Shown here: piece after piece, positions 34,448-43,641 of the stretch
Numbering within the stretch: position 1 is the first letter of the stretch
Layout: every line of letters starts with the position of its first letter
DNA from: JAJDXO01 sp965207535
GTDB lineage: Bacteria; Pseudomonadota; Alphaproteobacteria; Rhodospirillales; UBA2165
Assembly (NCBI GenBank): GCA_965207535.1
Contig: CBDBMR010000013.1
Coordinates: 62,001 to 126,000, forward strand
DNA: 64,000 nucleotides
Direction of reading: 5' to 3'
Notes under the pieces: model-generated
Seen by the model: the letters and a program-made list of their open reading frames with translations, nothing else
Databases searched by the model: none
What the model was told of the DNA's origin: nothing
Position numbers and translations under genes: made by a program

Positions 34448-36738
34448 GCCCGCCGCGGGGGATTCTGGCAAAGGTATCGGCGGAAGACCGGGGCCATATC
34501 GAGCGGCCGGTTCTCGCCCCGCATCTCGACTTTTATCCGGTCGGCGAAGACCAGACCCTGCTGGTTTCCGAATCCTTCAATACGTTGCTGCGTGGACCGG
34601 TCTACGGCGATCTCCTGCCGCTGCTTGACGGCCGCCCGGCGGACGACCTTGCCGCCGCCCTCGCCGACGCCCACCTCTCCGCCGACGTTCGCAACGCTCT
34701 CGCCGGCTTGGCGTCCCGGGGCTACGCGGTTTCCGGCGATCATTCCATGGACCGGGGCCGTGCGGCCTACTGGTCCTCCCTCGGCGCCTCTCCCCGTTGG
34801 GCGGAACAGCGGCTGGCGGAAGCCCGGGTGGCGGTCGACGGCGACGGCGGCGGGCTCTCCCTACCGCTCGAAGCCATGGGCATTGCGGTGGGTAACGACG
34901 GGCCCGCCCTGTCGGTCGTCGTCTGCACCGACTATCTGGACGAGGGTCTCGCCGGCGTCAACCGGCGCCATATGGATTCCGGCGCGCCCTGGATGCCGGT
35001 CCGGCCAAAGGGCATGGAGCCGCTGTTCGGCCCGGTATTCCGCCCCGCGGATGAGGGGCCGTGCTGGGCCTGCCTCGCCTACCGCCTGCGCGGCCACCGG
35101 GAAGTCCACAACTTCCTGCGCAACCTCGGCGGCGACAATGCGGCTTTCCGGCCCAATGCCGCCGAACCGGCGGTCCTGGACGCCATATACGGGCTGGTGG
35201 CGGCCGAGATCGCGAAATGGCTGGTCCTGGAGGAAACGGCGGCGCTGCACGGCGGGGCGATTTCGCTGGATGCCGGCAGCCTCGGGAGCACGCATCATCC
35301 GGTCATGCGCCGGCCGCAGTGCGCTGTCTGCGGAGACCCGGACCTCCATCGCATCGACCGGCCTCCGGTTCCGGTGCGTTTGCGATCGAGCCCGTCGCCG
35401 ATCAGCAACAGCGGCGGCGTGCGCTCGGTCACCCCGGAAGAAACCCTGGCCCGCTACCGCCACCTCGTCGGTCCGGTCGGCGGTGTCGTCACCTGGGTCG
35501 CGCGGAGGACCGAGGAGGACGATTCCTGGCTCCACGTCTACTGGGCCGGGTCCAACCTCGGGCTGCGCGGCCGCACACTGAGTTCGCTCAGGCGCAGCTT
35601 GCGCAGCAAGAGCGCCGGCAAGGGCGGCACGCGGGCGCAGTCCGAGGCGCGCGCGCTCTGCGAGGCGATCGAACGGTATTCGGGCGCTTTTCACGGCGAC
35701 GAAATTCGCTGCCGAAAACGGTTTGCCGACTTCGCCGCGGCCGGCGACGGGACCGCGATCCATCCGAACGACATCCAGTTGTTCAGCGAACGCCAGCTCG
35801 GCGACGCGGCGGCAATCAACGCCCGGGGCCATCCCTACAACATCGTGCCGCCCCGTCTCGACCCCAAGGCGGAAATCGACTGGTCGCCGGTGTGGTCGCT
35901 GACGCAGGAGCGCCACCTTTATCTTCCGACGTCGATGCTCTACGGCGCGCCGGCCGAACTGAGAGGCGATGCCGACCTCATCGCCGATTCGAACGGCTGC
36001 GCGGCGGGCAACACCCTGGAAGAAGCGATCCTGCAGGGCTTTTTCGAACTGGTCGAGCGCGATGCGTTCGCCATCTGGTGGTACAACCGGCTGGCCGCGC
36101 CCGGTGTGGAGCTGGAAAGCTTCGGCGACGATTATCTCGCCCGGGCGCCGGACGAGTACGGCCGGCGCGGACGCGAGATGTGGGTACTCGACGTCACCCA
36201 GGATTTCGGCATTCCCGTTTTCGCGGCCGTATCGCGGCGGACCGGCGGCGATACCGAGGACATCATCTACGGCGCCGGCGCACACACCGACCCGCGCATC
36301 GCCGCGCTCCGCGCCGTCTTCGAACTGAACCAGTGCCTGGCCTGGCTGCCCGGGGGCGGTTCCGGCCCGGCGATCGACGATCCGCTGGCGCTTAATTGGT
36401 GGAAGACGGCCCGGCTGGCGGACCATCCCTATCTGGCGCCGGCGGACGGGACGCCGGCGCGCGGCAAGGCCGACTATCCGGTTGCCGATACGGCGGACGT
36501 GCTGGACGAGGTGAACCGGTGCCGCTCATTGGTCGAGGCCCGCGGCATGGAATTTCTGGTGCTCGACCAGACGAGACCGGACATCGGCATGCCGGTGGTA
36601 CGGGTCATCGTGCCGGGCCTGCGCCATTTCTGGGAACGCTTCGCGCCGGGGCGCCTGTACGACGTGCCGGTCGAAATGGGCCGGCTGGGCCGCGCGCTCG
36701 CCGAGGAAGAGCTCAATCCCGCGCCGGTCATCGCGTGA
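34444..36738 (+). CDS. Fused TOMM cyclodehydratase (leader-binding domain plus YcaO)
   Basis: This 764-aa protein has an N-terminal ocin-ThiF/E1-like part (about 1-310) with two CxxC pairs (C207/C210 and C293/C296) that probably bind zinc. A C-terminal YcaO domain (about 320-764) has ATP-site residues in SEARALCEAIER (S400, E401, E407, E410) and FFELVERD. The terminus NPAPVIA is proline-rich, as in cyclodehydrating YcaO enzymes. It should convert Cys, Ser or Thr in a precursor peptide to azolines. The start is a GTG overlapping the AlkB-fusion stop. No SagB-type oxidase is adjacent, so products may stay thiazolines or oxazolines. Confidence 0.9.
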   Translation: MSPPRGILAKVSAEDRGHIERPVLAPHLDFYPVGEDQTLLVSESFNTLLRGPVYGDLLPLLDGRPADDLAAALADAHLSADVRNALAGLASRGYAVSGDHSMDRGRAAYWSSLGASPRWAEQRLAEARVAVDGDGGGLSLPLEAMGIAVGNDGPALSVVVCTDYLDEGLAGVNRRHMDSGAPWMPVRPKGMEPLFGPVFRPADEGPCWACLAYRLRGHREVHNFLRNLGGDNAAFRPNAAEPAVLDAIYGLVAAEIAKWLVLEETAALHGGAISLDAGSLGSTHHPVMRRPQCAVCGDPDLHRIDRPPVPVRLRSSPSPISNSGGVRSVTPEETLARYRHLVGPVGGVVTWVARRTEEDDSWLHVYWAGSNLGLRGRTLSSLRRSLRSKSAGKGGTRAQSEARALCEAIERYSGAFHGDEIRCRKRFADFAAAGDGTAIHPNDIQLFSERQLGDAAAINARGHPYNIVPPRLDPKAEIDWSPVWSLTQERHLYLPTSMLYGAPAELRGDADLIADSNGCAAGNTLEEAILQGFFELVERDAFAIWWYNRLAAPGVELESFGDDYLARAPDEYGRRGREMWVLDVTQDFGIPVFAAVSRRTGGDTEDIIYGAGAHTDPRIAALRAVFELNQCLAWLPGGGSGPAIDDPLALNWWKTARLADHPYLAPADGTPARGKADYPVADTADVLDEVNRCRSLVEARGMEFLVLDQTRPDIGMPVVRVIVPGLRHFWERFAPGRLYDVPVEMGRLGRALAEEELNPAPVIA

Positions 36739-37368
36739 GACGCAACGCTAAAATGCGGGAAAACGGGCGGGGAGACAGCGGCCCGGGGCTGTCCAACTGA
36801 CGGCCGCCGCGTCGTCGAGCATCATAAGTCCCCCTCACCCAGCTACGGCTATGCTCGCAGTGCGCAGTCGCTGCGCTTTGTGCGCTCGCTCGCCGAGCCT
36901 CCGCATCCCTCTCCCCCTCGAAGGGGGAGAGGGCGGCGCTTTAGCGCCGGGTGAGGGGGTGGAGCGTTACCGCCAGGTGAGGTGGAAATAGCACCCGTTC
37001 GGGCCGGCAACGACGAGGAGAGTCGGCACAGCTCCGGACGCCGGCCTGGTCAGGCCGACTTCCGCCCGCCGTTCAACCGGATCACACGCGGCAACGGGCC
37101 GTGGACCGGGCGCCCGCCCCGTCCCGGCGCAGCTTCCGGAGCCGATCGGGGTTGCGCCGTATCGGCCCCGAATTTATGTTGTCGCGGAAAGTGAATTCCC
37201 GCTCGGGACTCGACGGCTCCGGAACGCGCGGGGCAAGCGGGACCGTGATTGGCGGCGGCCTCCCGGTTGCAAAACGATAAAATGTGCGTTTGGGCATAAG
37301 GATTCGGTGGCAATGAAGCTTGGCGCGTCGCCTGCCCCAGGGGCGTTCACAACCAGCGGCACTGTTTT
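36739..37368 (+). other. Long spacer after the YcaO gene
   Basis: About 630 bases with no convincing gene. It contains copy 4 of the dispersed repeat (36831-36961) and a 22-base segment, GCCGCCGCGTCGTCGAGCAT and two more bases, near 36803 that recurs near 39738. A short plus-strand frame at 36982-37194 looks random. Confidence 0.6.
36831..36961. repeat. Dispersed intergenic hairpin repeat, copy 4 (long form)
   Basis: The same flanks as copy 1 (CCCCTCACCCAGCT ... GGGTGAGGGGGTGG) enclose an extra inserted hairpin (CGCAGTGCGCAGTCGCTGCG) and a GGCGCTTTAGCGCC stem-loop next to the CCCTCTCCCC / GGGGAGAGGG core. Confidence 0.85.
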
Positions 37369-39702
37369 TTGGATATCCGCGGCATAGCAAGCGAGCGGTT
37401 CGCAAGCCGGTTTGCCGAACGGGTGCTCGCGGCCCGTTGGCCCGTCATCCTGGCCACGCTGGTTTCGATCGCGGTCGCCTCGAGCGGCATTTTCCTGCTC
37501 GAATTCTCCGCCAACTACCGCATCTTTTTCGACGACGACAATCCGCAGATTTTGGCGCTGGAGTCCCTGGAAAACACCTACGGGAAGAACGAGAACATCG
37601 TCTTTCTGATCGTCCCGGACGACGGCGACGCCACATCGCAAAAAGCGCTCTCGGCCGCCGTCTGGCTGACGAAAAACGCCTGGAGGACGCCCTATTCGAG
37701 GCGCGTCGACTCGCTGGCCAATTTTCAGCACACGACCGCCGAGGGCGACGAATTGTTCGTGCGGAATCTCGTCGATCCGCAGGAACTGGCCCAAGACGAA
37801 GCGCGGTCCCGAGTCCGCGCCGTCGCCCTGTCCGACCCGCGTATCGCGAGCAGTATTCTGGCCCGGAACGGCGATGTCAGCGTCGTCAACGTCACCGTCG
37901 AACTGCCGGAAGACAAGCTGCTGGAGGCCGCCGCCGAAATCGCCGAATTCGCCAGATCGCTCGCGGCGGAGGCGGAAGAACGGTTTCCCGGCATAGACCT
38001 TCGCATCGTCGGCACGGTGATGATCAACCGGACCTTCGTGGAAGCGTCGATCAGCAGCCAGATGATCTTTCTGCCTGCAAGCCTTCTGCTCATGGCCCTG
38101 ATCCTCGGCGTTCTTACCCGGGGCTGGCCGGGGGTGGCGGCGACCGGGATAATCATCGTCTTTTCCGTTTTGGCCTCGGTGGGCCTGGGCGCCTGGGTCG
38201 GCTTGCCCTTCTCTCCGCCCCTGTCGCCGGCGCCGACCATCGTGCTGATGATCGTCGTGGCGAACTGCGTGCACATTCTGGTGACATTGCAGCAGCGCCT
38301 GCGGGCCGGGGATTCGAAGCACGACGCCCTCGTCGAAGCCATCCGGCTCAATCTGCACCCGGTATTTCTGGCCAGCCTCACGACGGCCCTCGGCTTCCTG
38401 AGCATGAACTTTTCCGAAGTGCCGCCCTACCGTCATCTCGGCAACATCGTCGCCTTCGGTATCGCCGCCTCCTTCCTTCTCTCGGTCACCTTTCTGCCGG
38501 CCCTGCTTTCGTTTCTCCCCGTTCGCGCCCCGAAGGAGCGGCGGTTTCCCGGACCCACGATGAAATCCCTCGCGGATTCCGTGCTGAACCACAGAAAGGC
38601 GGTGATTTTGGTATGGCTGGTGATCGTGCCCGCGATGATGCTGGCCATTCCGCGCAACGAACTGAACGATGTGCTGGTTCATTTCTTCGACAAGAGCGTC
38701 GAGTTCCGGCAGGACACGGATTTCATGGACGAGCACTTGAGCGGCAATACGCTGCTCGAATACTCGCTCAGGGCCGCGTCCGAGGGCGGCGTCACCGATC
38801 CGCGTTTCCTGGCCGAGATTTCGAAATTCGCCGAGTGGTACCGTGAACAGCCCCGCGTACGCCATGTGTCCGTCATCACCGATACCTTCCGGGCGCTCAA
38901 CAAGAGCATGCACGGCGACGACCCGGCCGAGTACCGAATACCGGAAAGCAAGGAGCTGGCGGCGCAGTACCTGCTGCTCTACGAGTTATCTCTTCCGCGG
39001 GGCCTGGACCTGAACAATCAGATCGACAGCTCCAGAACGGCCACGCGCCTGTCGGTTTCCGCGCAAACCCTGAATTCGCAGGAAGTTCTCGAACTGAACG
39101 CGCGCGCCGGCGCCTGGCTGAAGGAAAACGCGCCGCATGTGGCGGGCATCAACAGTACCGGCCCCGCCGCGCTGTTCGCCTATATCGGGCAGCGAAACAT
39201 CCACGCCATGCTGATCGGGACGATCGTCGTGCTCCTCGCCATTTCCGCCATCCTTCTCTTCGCGCTCAGATCGCTGCGGCTCGGCCTGATAAGTCTCGTT
39301 CCCAATCTGGTTCCCGCCGTGCTGGGCTTCGGCGTCTGGGGTTTGACGGTCGGACAGGTGGGGCTCTCGCTCTCCGTCGTCGTGGCCATGACCATAGGCA
39401 TCGTCGTGGACGATACGGTGCATTTTCTCAGCAAGTACCAGCGGGCGCGGCGCGAATACGGCATGGGGTCCGAAGAGGCGGTGCGTCACGTCTTCGACAC
39501 CACCGGCCGGGCCCTGTTCACGACGACGGTCGTGCTGGTGGCCGGTTTTCTGATTTTGATATTTTCGCCGTTCGTTCCTACCGCGCAGGTCGGAATCCTG
39601 ACCGCGATGATCATCGGCTTTGCGCTCGTTGCCGACCTGACGCTCCTGCCGGCGCTGTTGACGTCAACGGCGAAGAAAAAATCGAGCCCGGACGCGGCGT
39701 AA
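37369..39702 (+). CDS. RND/MMPL-family exporter, paralogue 1
   Basis: This 777-aa inner-membrane protein has about twelve hydrophobic helices in two similar halves and large periplasmic loops. RND-type motifs include LTTALGFLSMNFSEVPPYRHLG in the first half and TIGIVVDDTVHFLSKYQRARRE in the second, where the conserved aspartates are proton-relay candidates. It is closest in layout to HpnN/MMPL-type single-subunit exporters of lipids. The start is a TTG without a good ribosome-binding site, so the N-terminus is uncertain. Paralogue 2 lies at 44953. It could export a lipidated or otherwise modified product. Confidence 0.85.
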   Translation: MDIRGIASERFASRFAERVLAARWPVILATLVSIAVASSGIFLLEFSANYRIFFDDDNPQILALESLENTYGKNENIVFLIVPDDGDATSQKALSAAVWLTKNAWRTPYSRRVDSLANFQHTTAEGDELFVRNLVDPQELAQDEARSRVRAVALSDPRIASSILARNGDVSVVNVTVELPEDKLLEAAAEIAEFARSLAAEAEERFPGIDLRIVGTVMINRTFVEASISSQMIFLPASLLLMALILGVLTRGWPGVAATGIIIVFSVLASVGLGAWVGLPFSPPLSPAPTIVLMIVVANCVHILVTLQQRLRAGDSKHDALVEAIRLNLHPVFLASLTTALGFLSMNFSEVPPYRHLGNIVAFGIAASFLLSVTFLPALLSFLPVRAPKERRFPGPTMKSLADSVLNHRKAVILVWLVIVPAMMLAIPRNELNDVLVHFFDKSVEFRQDTDFMDEHLSGNTLLEYSLRAASEGGVTDPRFLAEISKFAEWYREQPRVRHVSVITDTFRALNKSMHGDDPAEYRIPESKELAAQYLLLYELSLPRGLDLNNQIDSSRTATRLSVSAQTLNSQEVLELNARAGAWLKENAPHVAGINSTGPAALFAYIGQRNIHAMLIGTIVVLLAISAILLFALRSLRLGLISLVPNLVPAVLGFGVWGLTVGQVGLSLSVVVAMTIGIVVDDTVHFLSKYQRARREYGMGSEEAVRHVFDTTGRALFTTTVVLVAGFLILIFSPFVPTAQVGILTAMIIGFALVADLTLLPALLTSTAKKKSSPDAA

Positions 39703-39798
39703 AACCAGGCCACCCGTGACGTGAGTCTCGTGGCGGCCGCCGCCGCGTCGTCGAGCATCAGTTTCGCGATGGTGAGTACACCCGCCGCGCCGGCGAAA

Positions 39799-40302
39799 CT
39801 ATCCGGTCTTGGTGGAAACGGCGATGTCCGCGATAGACCGAAAGAGAATGAGCGGCTCGTCTCTGGACGGCAGGAAACCCCGGCGCCGCCAGAACGCAGC
39901 CGCCTCGTCGTCGACGGCATTGACCATGAGAGCGCGCCCTCCGACAAGCTTCGACGCTTCGACGCAACGTTCGAGAGCGTGTTTGACCAAGCCTGTGCCG
40001 ATCCCGCGTCCGGCCCAATCCACATCCGTCGCCAGTTGGCCCAGCAACAGACATGGGACCGGATCCGGCGGCTGGCCGGTGCGGACGGATCGAGGAAGGC
40101 TGCCCGGCACGACCGCGCCAGGGGCCAGTCCATAGTAGCCGACGACGCGCCCCGCCTCGTGGACGACCAAAACGGCGGTAAAGCCCTTGTCTTGATTGGA
40201 AAGTGCGCGGGTTTTGAGCCAGTGATCGAGTGCCGGTTTTCCGCATGTGAATTGGGAGACGTCGTGCGCCGCGGCCAGTGGTTCGGGAAACGAAAGAGCC
40301 AA
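39799..40302 (-). CDS. GNAT acetyltransferase toxin candidate (second TacT-like)
   Basis: This 167-aa GNAT-fold protein has the acetyl-CoA motif VDWAGRGIGTGLVKHAL and the late AAFWRRRGFLPS. The N-terminus (FTCGKPALDHWLKTRALSNQDKG) matches the FxCG...L..WL lead-in of TacT/AtaT toxins. It follows the DUF1778-like antitoxin after 3 bases. It is a second, divergent copy of the module at 21932. Confidence 0.85.
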   Translation of the reverse strand: MALSFPEPLAAAHDVSQFTCGKPALDHWLKTRALSNQDKGFTAVLVVHEAGRVVGYYGLAPGAVVPGSLPRSVRTGQPPDPVPCLLLGQLATDVDWAGRGIGTGLVKHALERCVEASKLVGGRALMVNAVDDEAAAFWRRRGFLPSRDEPLILFRSIADIAVSTKTG

Positions 40303-40305
40303 AGA

Positions 40306-40605
40306 TCAGCGCTTTGCGGCGTATCCCGGCTCCCAGGGTGCGGGACGCTTCACGACTTCGGCCATCTCCGGCACCGGCGATGCAGGAGCCGACACGACCG
40401 CCATAAAATCGGCGAAACCATCCGCGCTCATGCGAATGAGGCCGGTCTCCATCAGCACGTCCTCGGCGGCACGAACGGCAGCGTCACGCACGAAATCCGT
40501 CCGCGACCGACCGCGGAGCCCGGCGGCGCGGTCGATCATGGCGACATCCGCCTCCGGCAGGCGCATCGAGATTGGATGTTCCTTGCGTTCAGTTCTGATA
40601 GCCAT
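40306..40605 (-). CDS. DUF1778/TacA-like antitoxin (second)
   Basis: This 99-aa protein has an N-terminal ribbon-helix-helix: KEHPISMRLPEADVAMIDRAAGLRGRSRTDFVRDAA. The C-terminal tail contains FADFMAVVSAPASPVPEM and ends in basic residues. The ATG at 40605 is favoured by AAGGAG seven bases upstream; another ATG lies 6 bases earlier. It pairs with the GNAT gene at 39799. No perfect palindrome like that of the first pair was found upstream. Confidence 0.85.
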   Translation of the reverse strand: MAIRTERKEHPISMRLPEADVAMIDRAAGLRGRSRTDFVRDAAVRAAEDVLMETGLIRMSADGFADFMAVVSAPASPVPEMAEVVKRPAPWEPGYAAKR

Positions 40606-40720
40606 AGCCATGCTCCTTGCGAGTATTTATTGCCCACTGTAGCGCAAATTGCAATACGGTGATTCAAGCGCTCGGCCATGGGTTTCAGTGATCGTGTAGC
40701 TGCCCGCAACGTCACGACAG

Positions 40721-40766
40721 CCCCTCTCGCCCCCTTCGAGGGGGAGAGGGTTGGGGTGAGGGGGTG
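40721..40766. repeat. Dispersed intergenic hairpin repeat, copy 5
   Basis: CCCCTCTCGCCCCCTTCGAGGGGGAGAGGG-type core (described here by its arms CCCTC...GGGGAGAGGG) followed by TTGGGGTGAGGGGGTG. It lies between the convergent KamA-like gene end and the second antitoxin promoter. Confidence 0.8.
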
Positions 40767-40794
40767 CCGCCCGGCAGGCCGGCCCCGGTCGGTG

Positions 40795-42141
40795 TTACTC
40801 GAAGAAGAAGCGATTCTCGCCGAACGCCGGCTCAAGCTGGTCGAGCCACGTCGCCTGGGGATCGAACTTCGCGAAGAAGGGCCGGGCCACCCAGTCGGGA
40901 TCGCGGCCCTGAAGGAAGCGGAGTACGAAGACCTTCTCGCCCTGCACTTCCTGTACGCCCGTCACCTCGACCTTGCCCGGCGTGGCGCTCATGGACGGCC
41001 CCCGGACGGTGCGGCTCAGCCCCGACACCTGGTGGACCGCGTCGCGGAAAATCTCCCAGCAGCGCACCAGCGGCAATTCGAAGTAATGCCTGGGGCCGGT
41101 ATCCCGCTCCACGAAGAAGTAGTAGGGAATGATGCCGAGGCGAACCTGCTCACGCCACATCCCAGCCCAGACGTTCGGGTCGTCATTAATTTTGGCGAGC
41201 GCCGGCGCTTGGCTGCGGATGACCGCGCCGGTGTCCCGGATCCTGCGGATTGCGTCTTTTACGATGTCCGTGCGCAGCTCCTGCCCGTGGTTGAAGTGGG
41301 CCATGATCGCGACGTGGCGGCCGGACTCCACCAACCGCTCCATCAGCCGCAGCATGTCGTCGGCATCCTCGTCGTTGACGAACCGGTGCGGCCAGAAGGT
41401 GAGAGACTTGGTGCCTATCCTGATATTCTGGATATGGTCCAATGCCGGATCGTCGATCAAACGGCCGAGATACCGCTCCCATACCCGGGTTTTCATGATC
41501 ATCGGGTCGCCGCCCGTCACCAGGATATCCGATACTTTCGGATGGGCGGCCAGATAGCGGTGAAGGCGCTCGTCATCCTTTGCCGATATCTTCAACTCTT
41601 CGTCCTGCACGAATTGCGCCCAGCGGAAGCAAAAGGTGCAGTAGGCGTGGCAGGTCTGTCCCTGGCTCGGGAAGAACAGAACCGTTTCGTTGTACTTGTG
41701 CTGAAGTCCCTCGAAAACTTCGCCGTCCTCTTTGGGGATATTGAGCTCCTGCTGCCCCGCCGGGTGAGGATTGAGCCGCCCGCGGATTTCGGCGACCGCC
41801 TGGTCCAACTCCTGCCTCGGGCTCTCCCGCACCAGAATATCGGCGATTCGGTCGAAATCTTCCTCCTGCAGCATACCCCGCTGCGGGAAGACCAGCCGGT
41901 AAATCGGATCGTCCGGCACCTTGTCCCAATCGATCAGGTTCTCGACCACATAGTGGTTGGTGCGGAACGGCAGCACCGAACTGACGACGCGTATGGCGAA
42001 CAGATCATCGTCCGTCAGGTGCTGAACCTGCGGAATCGTGTCGAAATTTCTGGCGGTTATGGCCTGAAACTTGGTGGGCTCGCTCTGTTTCGATATGGGA
42101 TCCGGAGTGAACCGTTCCGAAGCGCTGCTGGTAAAAGACAT
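40795..42141 (-). CDS. KamA-like radical SAM aminomutase family protein
   Basis: This 448-aa radical SAM protein of the lysine-2,3-aminomutase family has its cluster at C164-x3-C168-x2-C171 (CHAYCTFC). The SAM-binding GGDP motif is LVTGGDPM, and the C-terminal region ATPGKVEV has the lysine position that holds PLP in KamA. The longer glycine-rich DAPGGGGK of classical enzymes is shortened. It should move an amino group on lysine or a similar amino acid. Whether it supplies beta-lysine or acts on the peptide product is not known. Confidence 0.83.
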   Translation of the reverse strand: MSFTSSASERFTPDPISKQSEPTKFQAITARNFDTIPQVQHLTDDDLFAIRVVSSVLPFRTNHYVVENLIDWDKVPDDPIYRLVFPQRGMLQEEDFDRIADILVRESPRQELDQAVAEIRGRLNPHPAGQQELNIPKEDGEVFEGLQHKYNETVLFFPSQGQTCHAYCTFCFRWAQFVQDEELKISAKDDERLHRYLAAHPKVSDILVTGGDPMIMKTRVWERYLGRLIDDPALDHIQNIRIGTKSLTFWPHRFVNDEDADDMLRLMERLVESGRHVAIMAHFNHGQELRTDIVKDAIRRIRDTGAVIRSQAPALAKINDDPNVWAGMWREQVRLGIIPYYFFVERDTGPRHYFELPLVRCWEIFRDAVHQVSGLSRTVRGPSMSATPGKVEVTGVQEVQGEKVFVLRFLQGRDPDWVARPFFAKFDPQATWLDQLEPAFGENRFFFE

Positions 42142-42345
42142 TCCAAGTACCGTCCTTCGTTAATTGATTGCTTGTCAGAACGGCCGGGCGGTCGGAAAGG
42201 ACGGCCCGCCTCCTGAAACCATTTCGTGATCGTCGCTGCCCCTGAATTAAACACCCGATGGGCGGGTTTGTGAACAGCTTTTCATTCCCGGACAGGTCCG
42301 GCACCGGCCGAAACCGGCGGAGATGTGCCGAATTCACGCGGGGCG

Positions 42346-43098
42346 TCAGTAGATGTCGAACGGAAAATACCGGGCGTTGATCGTCCCGTAGGTGCCGTCG
42401 GCACGAATCGCCCGGATCGCGCCGTTCAGGCGCCGGCGCAGCGCCTCGTCCTCCTTGCGCACGGCAATGCCGATGCCCTCGTCAAGGCGGTATGTGTCGC
42501 CCGCATAGGCGAAGCCCGCGCCCTCCGGGCTTTTGAGCCACTTCCAGAAGCCGAGCGCGTCGCCGAACGCCGCGTCCAGGCGGCCTTCGATCAGCGCCCG
42601 GTCGAGCGCGCCCTGGTCGTCATACAGCCTTATGCCGGCAAACTTCGACCGGTTGTCCTCCAGCCAGTCCGAGGCGATGGTCGCGCGCATCGCGCCGACA
42701 GTCCGCCCCACGGCGTCTTCGGGATCGAAACCCGAGCCTTTCCGCGCGACGAAGCGCACCCCGCTTGAGTAGTAGCGCTCGGTGAATGCGACCAGCCGGC
42801 GGCGCTTCTCGGTGATCGACATGCTGGAGACGATGGCGTCGAACCGGCCGGCCCGCAGCGCCGGGATCAGCCCCTCCCAGTCCTAACGGACGAACGCGCA
42901 CGCGACTTCCAACCGCGCGCACAAGGCCAAGGCGATGTCGACGTCGAAGCCGATGAGCCGGTCCGCATCGTCGATGTCGCTGAACGGCGGATAGGCGGGG
43001 TCGACCCCGACGCGGAGTGTCTCCCGGACCGCCTCGCCCCCGGACGCGGGCGCGGCAGTCAGCAGGACGAGGATCAGCGCCGTGATCAATCCCTTCAT
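42346..43098 (-). pseudogene. Amino-acid-binding periplasmic protein broken by an amber stop
   Basis: The frame reads as a family-3 solute-binding protein: signal peptide (LITALILVLLTAAPASG), then LRVGVDPAYPPFSDIDD, and ends NARYFPFDIY. A single in-frame TAG at 42883-42885 interrupts it after residue 71 (CAFVR-stop-DWEGLIPALRAGRFDAI). Homologues usually have a polar residue there, for example glutamine (CAG). No frameshift is visible. It is either a young pseudogene or a sequencing error. The partner permease and ATPase genes are not adjacent. Confidence 0.85.
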
Positions 43099-43641
43099 GG
43101 AACCTCCGATATCGCCGTCCCGGAAACTTACGCCCCTCCTGACGCCCTTAACGCCCTTAACGCCCTTGACGCCGCCGCCGACCGCCTCGGCAATCGATCC
43201 TCGGCGGCCACGGGACAGGTGTCAACGGCGGAGCAAAATCCGGCTGCGAGGCGGCCAAGAACTAGGCCGCTCGCGACGTCAGTGTCATGGCGGCCGGTCT
43301 GCCGCCCTTGCCAAATCTCCAAAAGCGATTGCGCTGTTTTGCCCCACAAAGGGCTTTCCTGCCCGCCGATCATGGAATAACGTTACGGCGCTTCGTTAAA
43401 TGCCTGAATCGAATAGGGATTCCCTTGGAGTTGGATTGGTGATTAATTCCGCTTCAGGAGGGATTTATCAGGATTAGGAGCCGGAACCTTCACCAATGTC
43501 TTTGCCGCCATGGGCGAAATCTGCGACATATTCACGCCGGATGAGTGCCGGAATTATTTCAAAGCCGCCGGATATGGATCAGGTTAAAGCCGAAAAGCCG
43601 TAACGAATCGAGAGCGTAATACCGCTATATCGAGGACCCAG
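43099..43641. other. Gene-free spacer before the MpaB-like gene
   Basis: About 540 bases without a supported gene. It holds a short tandem repeat (ACGCCCTTA units at 43140-43166). A segment (GACGTCAGTGTCATGGCGGCC) near 43277 resembles one near 39718 (GACGTGAGTCTCGTGGCGGCC). Confidence 0.5.

Noticed and set aside
36982..37194. 70-codon plus-strand frame after the YcaO gene, considered as a second precursor
   Set aside because: It has no NHLP or other leader pattern; arginine- and proline-rich like non-coding GC-rich sequence.
42883..42885. Amber stop considered as a recoded (pyrrolysine or suppressed) codon
   Set aside because: No pyrrolysine machinery or methylamine genes are visible; nonsense mutation or sequence error is simpler.
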